DNA from: JBAZHE01 sp964547855
GTDB lineage: Bacteria; Patescibacteriota; Patescibacteriia; Patescibacteriales; WJLG01
Length of the DNA stretch: 20,178 bases
NCBI GenBank assembly: GCA_964547855.1
Contig: CAZJPG010000020.1
Span: forward strand, 1 to 20,178
Direction: 5' to 3'
This document shows positions 15,010 to 20,178 of this stretch, piece by piece; within the stretch, counting starts at the first letter, position 1; every line of letters begins with the position of its first letter. The translations under genes and the position numbers were made by a program. Under the pieces are notes generated by a model. That model was given only the letters and a program-made list of their open reading frames with translations, searched no databases and was not told the DNA's origin.

Positions 15010-15655
15010 AGAAATCTTTTCCGTTGTACGAGGCTCTTCTGGCCTCTTTTATTTTTCTTTTCAACCTTCTTTCTCTATCGTTTTTCGGATGACTGTCGAC
15101 ATTGATCGTAGTAATGTAATAGTGACTGTCATGAGAGGATAAATGCTGATGGCGGTGATTTTTTTCGTAGGCTAGTATAAACGACTTAACTCCTTTTTTG
15201 TGATAGGTGACGCTAATCATGTCGCTAGGAGACATGACGATCAGGGCCTCTGACCAACAAAGATCATCACTTTCAAAAGTTACCTGAGCCAGTACTTTTG
15301 GATTTCCTTTTATCACTGACCATTCTCCGCCAAAATGCGCTGGCTCTCCTTTTTGAAAGAAATTATAAAAGGTAGAGAGCGATAACAATGTTTTATTGTT
15401 TCGACGTTTGTTTGGTCCGCCATTGATAGGGGCGCTTATAAGCATGGCACTATTCGATTCGAGTGATGACCATTCCGGTTGAGCCACTGAATATATCTTT
15501 TTACCCTTGATCGGAGGCGGATTGTCTTGATCGAATAAGATCGATTTTTGTCCGATGCCAGTATTTCCAATGACGATGGCCTTGGTTTGAGGGTTTATGC
15601 TTCTCACACCGATGCCCTCGTTCATTCTGCCATTTTTGAATGTTACGCATCTCAT
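15008..15655 (-). CDS. 215-residue hypothetical protein with basic C-terminus
   Basis: I do not recognise a family. There is no signal or membrane segment. The N-terminal half looks beta-rich (TKAIVIGNTGIGQKSILFDQ, KKIYSVAQPEWSS). A His-rich stretch follows (KNHRHQHLSSHDSHYY), and the tail is strongly basic (ERRLKRKIKEARRASYNGKDF), compatible with nucleic-acid binding. GNTGIGQKS is reminiscent of a P-loop, but a match to GxxxxGK[ST] would need GNTGIGKS; the extra Gln breaks it. The start is supported by AGGAGAT (15667-15661, minus strand) 5 bases before ATG. It has its own promoter and UTR hairpin, so it is monocistronic. Confidence 0.72.
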   Translation of the reverse strand: MRCVTFKNGRMNEGIGVRSINPQTKAIVIGNTGIGQKSILFDQDNPPPIKGKKIYSVAQPEWSSLESNSAMLISAPINGGPNKRRNNKTLLSLSTFYNFFQKGEPAHFGGEWSVIKGNPKVLAQVTFESDDLCWSEALIVMSPSDMISVTYHKKGVKSFILAYEKNHRHQHLSSHDSHYYITTINVDSHPKNDRERRLKRKIKEARRASYNGKDF

Positions 15656-15703
15656 CTAGAATCTCCTTTCATGGCAGGAGGGTTGATAGTTTGAAAAAGA
15701 ACC

Positions 15704-15718
15704 AGCACTGTTTGTGCT
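15704..15718 (-). promoter_or_regulatory. Inverted repeat in the leader of the 215-aa gene
   Basis: AGCAC-N5-GTGCT is a perfect 5-bp inverted repeat located just after the -10 box, near the expected transcription start. It could be an operator half-site pair or a 5'-UTR hairpin. Function is unknown. Confidence 0.4.
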
Positions 15719-15726
15719 AGTGCAAA

Positions 15727-15753
15727 TTTATAACGAAAAACCATATTTGTCAA
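15727..15753 (-). promoter_or_regulatory. Promoter of the 215-aa gene
   Basis: On the minus strand, a consensus TTGACA (15753-15748) and TATAAA (15732-15727) are separated by 15 bases. A 17-base spacing to TAAATT is the alternative. It abuts the insertion sequence. Confidence 0.55.
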
Positions 15754-15771
15754 TATAGTATGGTAATGTGC

Positions 15772-15787
15772 ACACACATATTGCACT
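15772..15787. repeat. Left terminal inverted repeat of the IS
   Basis: ACACACATATTGCACT pairs with 16731-16746 at 15 of 16 positions and lies 21 bases before the probable transposase start. Confidence 0.7.
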
Positions 15788-15807
15788 TTTTGCTAATCTG
15801 GGGGCAT

Positions 15808-16752
15808 ATGTCAAAAGCTATGCCAAAATCGACCCAAGAAGAGAAGATGAGATGGATTAAGCCCATCCTGGATAAAGATCTGACAATCAAGCAAATGGCC
15901 AAAGTCTGTCCGTTCAGCGAGAGGTCTTTAAAATACTGGCTAGCCGGTTTTCGAGAGTCCGGCGCAGCCGGACTCGATAATAAATCAACCAGGCCCAAGA
16001 GCCAGCCCAACGAGACCCCGATCAGGATCAAGGAAAGAATAATTGAATTAAGAAAAGAGACCAAGCTCTGTGCCAAGAAGCTGAACTACAAATTGAGAAA
16101 GGAGAAGATATCGATCAATGACCGGACGATCGGGAAGATAATTAAAAATGAAGGGTTAGTAAGAAAATATCGGACAAGGAAATTGAAATATAAATATTTA
16201 AAAGTACCGCTAGCCAAGGGCGATTTGGTGGAGATAGATATCAAATATGTGCCCAATAGAATCAAGGGTAAGCGCTATTTTCAGTTCACAGCCATCGATT
16301 GCGCCTCCAGGTGGAGATATCTGAAGATATACGACAATATGGGCAGCGAGGAGGCCATATCATTCGCAACTGAATTACTAGCTATCGCGCCATTTAAAAT
16401 CAGGGCGATAAAAACGGACAACGGCAGCTGCTTCACCAATCGCTATACCGGCTACCAGAAATCGGCCGACCCGACTAACCCGAGATTGCATCAGCTGGAT
16501 ATATTCCTAATGAGCAAGAATATTATTCACTACCTCATCGACCCGGGTAAGCCAGCTCAGAATGGACATGTGGAGCGCAGCCATCGGACCGATCAGGAGA
16601 TGCTGTATGATGGACGAGAATTTAAAACCGTATTAGGATTGGAGAGAGCTATCAAAAAATGGAATGATTATTATAATAATTTAGAACATATCGCCCTCGA
16701 TGGGCTGACGCCCAACGAGGCGTTGGAGAGAGTGCAAAATGTGTGTTCCTAA
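15808..16752 (+). CDS. IS481-like DDE transposase
   Basis: About 314 residues. An N-terminal helix-turn-helix (KQMAKVCPFSERSLKYWLAG) is followed by a second winged-helix-like region (SINDRTIGKIIKNEGLV). The RNase H-like integrase core then has the catalytic triad D144 (LVEIDIKYV), D204 (IKTDNGSCF) and E256 (NGHVERSHRTDQE), and ends with the usual LTPNEAL. The frame opens at 15760, but ATG 15808 with GGGGG 4 bases upstream (15799-15803) is the likelier start, because the earlier codons run through the left inverted repeat. The right inverted repeat lies inside the last codons. The frame and triad are intact, so the IS may be functional. Codon use is GC-richer than in the flanking genes. Confidence 0.92.
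   Translation: MSKAMPKSTQEEKMRWIKPILDKDLTIKQMAKVCPFSERSLKYWLAGFRESGAAGLDNKSTRPKSQPNETPIRIKERIIELRKETKLCAKKLNYKLRKEKISINDRTIGKIIKNEGLVRKYRTRKLKYKYLKVPLAKGDLVEIDIKYVPNRIKGKRYFQFTAIDCASRWRYLKIYDNMGSEEAISFATELLAIAPFKIRAIKTDNGSCFTNRYTGYQKSADPTNPRLHQLDIFLMSKNIIHYLIDPGKPAQNGHVERSHRTDQEMLYDGREFKTVLGLERAIKKWNDYYNNLEHIALDGLTPNEALERVQNVCS
16731..16746. repeat. Right terminal inverted repeat of the IS, inside the transposase 3' end
   Basis: AGTGCAAAATGTGTGT is the inverted partner of 15772-15787 with one mismatch and overlaps the final coding residues. Confidence 0.7.
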
Positions 16753-16781
16753 AACAGTATTATTTTAGCTTAGCCAATTCT

Positions 16782-16811
16782 TTGCCAATGACTGTTGTTA
16801 TTTGCTATAAT
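16782..16811 (+). promoter_or_regulatory. Promoter of the membrane-anchored protein pair
   Basis: TTGCCA (16782-16787), an 18-base spacer and a perfect TATAAT (16806-16811), 28 bases before the ATG at 16840. Confidence 0.7.
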
Positions 16812-16839
16812 TTAAAAAACAAAAGAACTCAACAAAATT

Positions 16840-17640
16840 ATGCCTAAAAAAAACAAGGAGAGCGCGGAGGCCATTAGGCGGGCCGTCGCTGCCAGCAACC
16901 AAAATTTCTTTTTGGCTGTAGCTTCTATTTTTCTTTTAGTTTTGATCGCCCTGGCTTTCATGGTTCTGCTTTCCACTATCGATCGCAGCGGTTTTAGGCG
17001 TCATGTCGTCGACGATGAGGACATGACGCGTATTCATGAGGATATGATGAGACCAATAGGTGGTGATCGTGATGAGGGCGGATGTCTTATTGGGGCTGGT
17101 TATTCTTGGTGCCAAGCCAAAGGGAAATGTCTTCGTAATTGGGAGGAACCATGTGAGGCGAGTAATGATTTAAGCGATGAGGACTTAGTTAAAAGATATA
17201 TAAGCGATAATATTTCTTCGTTGGCTCCCAATAACAACGTTAATGATGGCGTGTTAAGCGTTTCCGAAGTTAATATTATTTCCGACAGCACCGCCTTTGT
17301 GGGGTATGACGACGGAAAGAACTTTTTTAATGCTGAGGTGGTATTTACCGTAAACCCAAGCAAAGACGTTGTGATCGAAAAATTCGTAGTTAAAAATAAA
17401 AATGGTGAGGAGTACGATTTGCAGGCCTGTTCCGAGGATAGTGATTGCTTGCCTAAGCCATCAGAATGTCATCCTAGAAATTGCATCAATAAAAAATATG
17501 CCGATAAGTACGAACGTCCTCAGATATGCACGATGATGTATGACACCCGAGCCGCTTATAGTGCAGAGGATTGTGCTTGTGATTCAGTGAGCAAAGAGTG
17601 TTATAATAAGAATGCTAAGACAGTGATAGATTTAGAATAA
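16840..17640 (+). CDS. Membrane-anchored Cys-rich extracytoplasmic protein
   Basis: 266 residues with a basic cytoplasmic N-terminus (MPKKNKESAEAIRRA), one membrane helix (about 24-46) and the rest outside. The first Cys motif is GCLIGAGYSWCQAKGKCLRNWEEPC (residues about 81-105), a compact disulfide-type motif. A mixed alpha/beta middle part resembles a small ligand-binding or inhibitor fold (about 110-195). A C-terminal Cys cluster of eight or more residues follows (ACSEDSDCLPKPSECHPRNC and beyond). I cannot name the family. Paired cysteines suggest export to an oxidising compartment; a surface binding or protease-inhibitor role is speculative. It is transcribed from a good promoter and probably together with the next gene 16 bases on. 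Confidence 0.75.
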   Translation: MPKKNKESAEAIRRAVAASNQNFFLAVASIFLLVLIALAFMVLLSTIDRSGFRRHVVDDEDMTRIHEDMMRPIGGDRDEGGCLIGAGYSWCQAKGKCLRNWEEPCEASNDLSDEDLVKRYISDNISSLAPNNNVNDGVLSVSEVNIISDSTAFVGYDDGKNFFNAEVVFTVNPSKDVVIEKFVVKNKNGEEYDLQACSEDSDCLPKPSECHPRNCINKKYADKYERPQICTMMYDTRAAYSAEDCACDSVSKECYNKNAKTVIDLE

Positions 17641-17656
17641 AAAAAACAAGGGGAAT

Positions 17657-18217
17657 ATGATCGAAAAGATCAACGAATACGCTAATATAATTTTGGTCGT
17701 CATTACGGCTGTGTATGCTTGGCTAACCTATCAAAGCGTTAAAATAATGCGCCGTCAGGTCACGGCTAATGTTCGTATAGCTAAGGTGTATTTGCGCGCA
17801 TCGGTAGCCGCTAAGCGCGATAATTTTAAAATATCATCCTTAAAAGATTTGGCTAAGCGTCCATATTCTTCGCTCAAGGATGTTACCTTCGTTTTTCGTT
17901 TGTTCGCCGATTTCGTCAATGTCTCTTATGGTAGTGGAGCGATTGATCAGCCGAAGCTGCTAATAAAGTTCCCCAAAAGTAATTTTGAACTAAGAATACG
18001 CCCGACATCGGAAAGGATCGGTGCTGGTCGCCGTACCCTAATCGTTCCGGGTGGCGGATTTGAAAAGATCGACCTTGATTATTTCGTGGCCTTTAACGAA
18101 AGATTCATCGAGCATCTAAAGAGGTTTTCAGAATCTATAGAATACTATGTGCTGTATAAAGATAATTCGGGCAAGACGCATCAGGTTAGAGTGACGGAAA
18201 TAGACGGGGTAAAATGA
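17657..18217 (+). CDS. 186-residue protein with single N-terminal membrane helix
   Basis: The hydrophobic segment NIILVVITAVYAWLTYQSVKIM (about residues 9-30) is followed by a basic stretch and a soluble strand-rich domain of about 140 residues (RLFADFVNVSYGSG..., KLLIKFPKSNFELRI, EYYVLYKDNSGKTHQVRVTE). This layout is common in small bacterial proteins of unknown function with a membrane helix plus a cytoplasmic beta domain. I do not recognise the family. A Shine-Dalgarno-like AAGGGG (17648-17653) is close to the ATG. It is second in a two-gene unit and is followed by a terminator. It ends in TGA, showing that TGA is a stop here. Confidence 0.75.
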   Translation: MIEKINEYANIILVVITAVYAWLTYQSVKIMRRQVTANVRIAKVYLRASVAAKRDNFKISSLKDLAKRPYSSLKDVTFVFRLFADFVNVSYGSGAIDQPKLLIKFPKSNFELRIRPTSERIGAGRRTLIVPGGGFEKIDLDYFVAFNERFIEHLKRFSESIEYYVLYKDNSGKTHQVRVTEIDGVK

Positions 18218-18266
18218 CAAGAAAAAGATAAAAAAAGAAAAAATAAGGATATAAGAAAAATAAAAG

Positions 18267-18296
18267 ACCGCTTCCTTGATAGAAGTGGTTTTTTCC
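18267..18296 (+). terminator. Terminator after the two-gene membrane unit
   Basis: ACCGCTTC (18267-18274) pairs with GAAGTGGT (18282-18289) with one G-T pair, followed by a T-run. Confidence 0.75.
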
Positions 18297-18325
18297 TTTA
18301 TTATAATAGTAATAATCATAAATAT

Positions 18326-19819
18326 ATGGAAAAGATAGTTTTGTACGACACAATGTCTCGTAAAAAGCGCGAGTTCGAGCCTTTAAAGAAGGGGGTGGCG
18401 ACTTTTTATTACTGCGGTCCGACCGTCTACTGGACCCAGCACATCGGAAATTTGCGCGGCAGTTTTTGTGCTGATATCGTTGCCAGGACTTTCGAGTATT
18501 GTGGTTATAAAGTTAAGATGGTGCGCAATTATACCGATGTCGGGCATTTAACCTCTGACGAGGATGAGGGCGATGACAAAATGGAAAAGGGCGCCAAGCG
18601 AGAAGGAGTTTCTCCGGATCAGATAGCGGCCAAATATATCGCCATCTATGATGAGGATACGGCGGCTTTGAACATTAAGAAGCCATGGAAGACACCGCGT
18701 GCCACTGAACACATCAAAGAGATGCAAAAGATGGTGGCTGTTTTGCTTAAAAAGGGTTTCGCCTATGCTACGCCATTGGCCATATATTTCGATGTCTCCA
18801 AGTTTCCAAACTATACGGCATTGTCCGGTCAGAAGTTAGACAAAAATAAAGCCGGTGAGGGGGCGGGCGATGTTTCTGACCCAGAAAAGAAGAATAGGGC
18901 CGATTTCGCGATTTGGTTCTTTAAGGCTGGTGTTCATGAGAAGGCTTTGCAATACTGGAAATCACCATTTAAGTCTTCTTTAGTTAAGAATGGGGAAGGT
19001 TTTCCCGGTTGGCACATAGAGTGCTCGGCTATGAGTAAAAAATATCTTGGCGACACCATCGATGTTCACATGGGAGGAGTCGAGCATGTTCCAGTCCATC
19101 ATACTAATGAGATTGCTCAGTCGGAGGCCGCTAATGGAAAGAAATTCGTCGATTACTGGTTGCATAATGAGCACTTGAATTATGAAGGCGAGAAAATGTC
19201 TAAATCCAAGGGCACGGGATTTTCTTTGGCAGAGGTCTCTCAAAAAATCTTTACGCCTTTGGCTTTGCGTTATTTCTTTCTGTCGGCACAATATCGCTCC
19301 AAGCAGAATTTTACTTGGAAGGCTTTAGAGGGAGCAGAGGATTCATTGATGTATCTTTATAATCAGGTAAATGTACTTGGCGAGTCCGTTGGTAGGGTAG
19401 ATGAAAAATATAAAAAAGAATTCTTAGATGCGTTGACGGACGACTTTAATACGCCAGCGGCTTTAGCTGTCGTCTTGAAAGCATTAGGCAATAAGAAGAT
19501 GGACAAGGCCGATAAGCTGGCTACGCTTCTTGATTTTGATAAAGTTTTAGGATTGAACATAAAAGAGATGTCAAAGGTCAAGCGCATAAAGGAAACGACC
19601 GAGATCGACCTTTCTGGTGATTCCGAGGTTAAGGTCTTCTCTGAGATCAGTCTTGATGTTCTAGAAAAAGAGGATAAGCAGGTCTTTGGACTTCTTAAGG
19701 AAAGAGAGGAGGCAAGAAACAAAAAAGAGTGGGGAGAGTCGGATCGTTTGCGTCATGAAGTCGAGCGCCATGGAATTCGCATTAAGGACGTTTCTGGCGG
19801 GGTAGAGGTCTATAGGTAA
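18326..19819 (+). CDS. cysS: Cysteinyl-tRNA synthetase
   Basis: 497 residues, normal length. The class I synthetase charges tRNA-Cys with cysteine using ATP. The active-site zinc ligands correspond to C30 (FYYCGPTVY), C233 (GWHIECSAM), H258 and E262 (VHHTNEIAQSEA). The HIGH motif is HIGN (39-42) and KMSKS is intact (290-294). A DALR-like helical region and a C-terminal tail (RHEVERHGIRIKDV) complete it. The zinc-site neighbourhood reads GGVEHVPVHHTNE rather than the widespread GG.DL.FPHHENE, a divergence I associate with Patescibacteria. This housekeeping gene argues that the window is chromosomal. A TATAAT at 18302-18307 is a possible -10 box. Confidence 0.96.
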   Translation: MEKIVLYDTMSRKKREFEPLKKGVATFYYCGPTVYWTQHIGNLRGSFCADIVARTFEYCGYKVKMVRNYTDVGHLTSDEDEGDDKMEKGAKREGVSPDQIAAKYIAIYDEDTAALNIKKPWKTPRATEHIKEMQKMVAVLLKKGFAYATPLAIYFDVSKFPNYTALSGQKLDKNKAGEGAGDVSDPEKKNRADFAIWFFKAGVHEKALQYWKSPFKSSLVKNGEGFPGWHIECSAMSKKYLGDTIDVHMGGVEHVPVHHTNEIAQSEAANGKKFVDYWLHNEHLNYEGEKMSKSKGTGFSLAEVSQKIFTPLALRYFFLSAQYRSKQNFTWKALEGAEDSLMYLYNQVNVLGESVGRVDEKYKKEFLDALTDDFNTPAALAVVLKALGNKKMDKADKLATLLDFDKVLGLNIKEMSKVKRIKETTEIDLSGDSEVKVFSEISLDVLEKEDKQVFGLLKEREEARNKKEWGESDRLRHEVERHGIRIKDVSGGVEVYR

Positions 19820-19822
19820 ATG

Positions 19823-19841
19823 AATAGGGAATAGGGAATAG
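19823..19841. repeat. Short tandem repeat, unit AATAGGG
   Basis: Two full copies and a partial third of AATAGGG follow the cysS stop. It may be a remnant of an intergenic repeat or slippage; function is unknown. Confidence 0.6.
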
Positions 19842-19855
19842 AAGTCCTGCTATCT

Positions 19856-19891
19856 GTCATTCCGAGCGAAGCGAAGCGTAGTCGAGGAATC
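19856..19891. repeat. Interspersed imperfect palindrome (GTCATTCCGAGCGAAG type)
   Basis: ATTCC...GGAAT arms (19859-19863 with 19886-19890) enclose a GAAGCGAAGC-rich centre. The form CATTCCGAGCGAAG...CGAGGAATC is a familiar dispersed intergenic element in several bacterial phyla, from recollection. It lies just upstream of the GIY-YIG gene. Its GAGGA (19884-19888) may also act as that gene's Shine-Dalgarno. Confidence 0.6.
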
Positions 19892-19899
19892 ATGATTTT

Positions 19900-20175
19900 A
19901 TGAAGGAGGGGTATAAATATTATGTTTATATGATGTCCAGCAATTCAAGGACATTATATATTGGTGTAACTAATAATCTTATTAGGAGAGTTTTAGAACA
20001 TAAAGATGGTTTAGCTGATGGTTTTACAAAAAAATATTCTTGCCATCATCTTGTTTATTATGAAATTTATAGCAATCCAGGATCGGCAATAGCTAGAGAA
20101 AAACAATTAAAAGGATGGAATAGTGGCAGGTACCCCGCAATTTTGACACTTTCTCCACTCGCTCCTACAATGTGA
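19900..20175 (+). CDS. GIY-YIG nuclease domain protein, 3' end replaced by terminal repeat
   Basis: The start is a clear small GIY-YIG (UvrC-like) endonuclease of the YhbQ/UPF0213 kind: YKYYVYMMSSNSRTLYIGVTNNLIRRVLEHK, with the GIY-YIG equivalent YVY...YIG, then the conserved Arg of the metal site and the late block SAIAREKQLKGW. Members usually continue with a basic tail after KQLKGW. Here residues from about 74 on (NSGRYPAILTLSPLAPTM) are encoded by, or next to, the 54-bp terminal repeat, so the natural C-terminus is lost. About 73 residues are genuine. The gene lies next to a dispersed palindrome, and both may form a small mobile unit. Confidence 0.8.
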   Translation: MKEGYKYYVYMMSSNSRTLYIGVTNNLIRRVLEHKDGLADGFTKKYSCHHLVYYEIYSNPGSAIAREKQLKGWNSGRYPAILTLSPLAPTM

Positions 20176-20178
20176 GCA
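20124..20178. repeat. Right copy of 54-bp terminal inverted repeat
   Basis: Bases 20124-20177 are the exact reverse complement of 1-54; one further base (A) ends the window. It replaces the 3' end of the GIY-YIG gene. The orientation implies that both window ends enter the same end of one repeated element. Confidence 0.85.

Larger units (their letters stand above)
15772..16746 (+). mobile_element. IS481-like insertion sequence
   Basis: It is bounded by short inverted repeats ACACACATATTGCACT (15772-15787) and the complement of ACACACATTTTGCACT (16731-16746), with one mismatch in 16. It carries one transposase. The true tips may extend a few bases outward; no clear target duplication was seen. 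It inserted between the promoter of the 215-aa gene and the next plus-strand unit. Confidence 0.72.

Noticed and set aside
15558..15600. P-loop (Walker A) in the 215-residue protein
   Set aside because: GNTGIGQKS does not fit GxxxxGK[ST] because of the extra Gln, and no Walker B is apparent.
15760..15807. Upstream ATG of the transposase frame
   Set aside because: The codons pass through the left inverted repeat and encode a hydrophobic, non-conserved stretch. ATG 15808 has a G-rich Shine-Dalgarno.
1..20178. The whole window as a linear plasmid or virus with terminal inverted repeats
   Set aside because: Gene content (cysS, hydrogenase operon, IS elements) is chromosomal, no replication or packaging genes are seen, and each repeat copy truncates a gene. 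A shared IS end or assembly overlap explains it better.

Overview
The window reads as a bacterial chromosome segment, most likely from a Patescibacteria (CPR) genome of the Falkowbacteria/Parcubacteria type. This lineage call is an inference. It rests on the divergent cysteinyl-tRNA synthetase, many short hypothetical membrane or secreted proteins, a LamG/Ig-type surface giant, AT-leaning codon use and compact operons. TGA works as a stop (for example at 9763-9765 and 18215-18217), which argues against the code-25 lineages Gracilibacteria and Absconditabacteria. No rRNA, tRNA or CRISPR array was seen, and no gene-free stretch exceeds 300 bases. Both ends of the window run into the same 54-bp sequence in inverted orientation.

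Layout. 1-1330: a truncated Rhs core fragment followed by a RAYT (Y1/HUH) transposase element with REP-like inverted and tandem ends. 1346-2335: a SAM methyltransferase on the minus strand, convergent with the RAYT across a shared terminator. 2336-6790: one very large LamG - M6-like metalloprotease - two-helix anchor - Ig-like protein whose last third has clearly different base composition. 6917-7146: a 39-residue Lys-rich peptide followed by two hairpins.

7235-10419: the most coherent unit, a tight four-gene operon. It encodes a CpI-like [FeFe] hydrogenase with all cofactor cysteines, a TM1266-type hydrogenase-associated regulator, an ECF S-component-like membrane protein, and a lipoprotein-anchored rhodanese whose catalytic Cys is Ser. 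A terminator closes it. No HydE/F/G maturase and no ECF energising module lies in the window.

10418-14980: two large multi-spanning GT-C-like membrane proteins, divergently arranged, with two small unknown soluble proteins. This may be a surface-glycan or glycosylation locus. 15008-15753: an unknown 215-residue protein on the minus strand with a recognisable promoter and UTR hairpin. 15772-16752: an IS481-like DDE insertion sequence with short terminal inverted repeats. 16782-18296: a two-gene unit of membrane-anchored proteins, one Cys-rich. 18326-19819: cysS. 19823-20178: short repeats, then a GIY-YIG nuclease gene cut short by the terminal repeat.

Mobile sequences (Rhs/RAYT, IS481, the GIY-YIG/palindrome pair and the terminal repeat) sit at the edges and between functional blocks.
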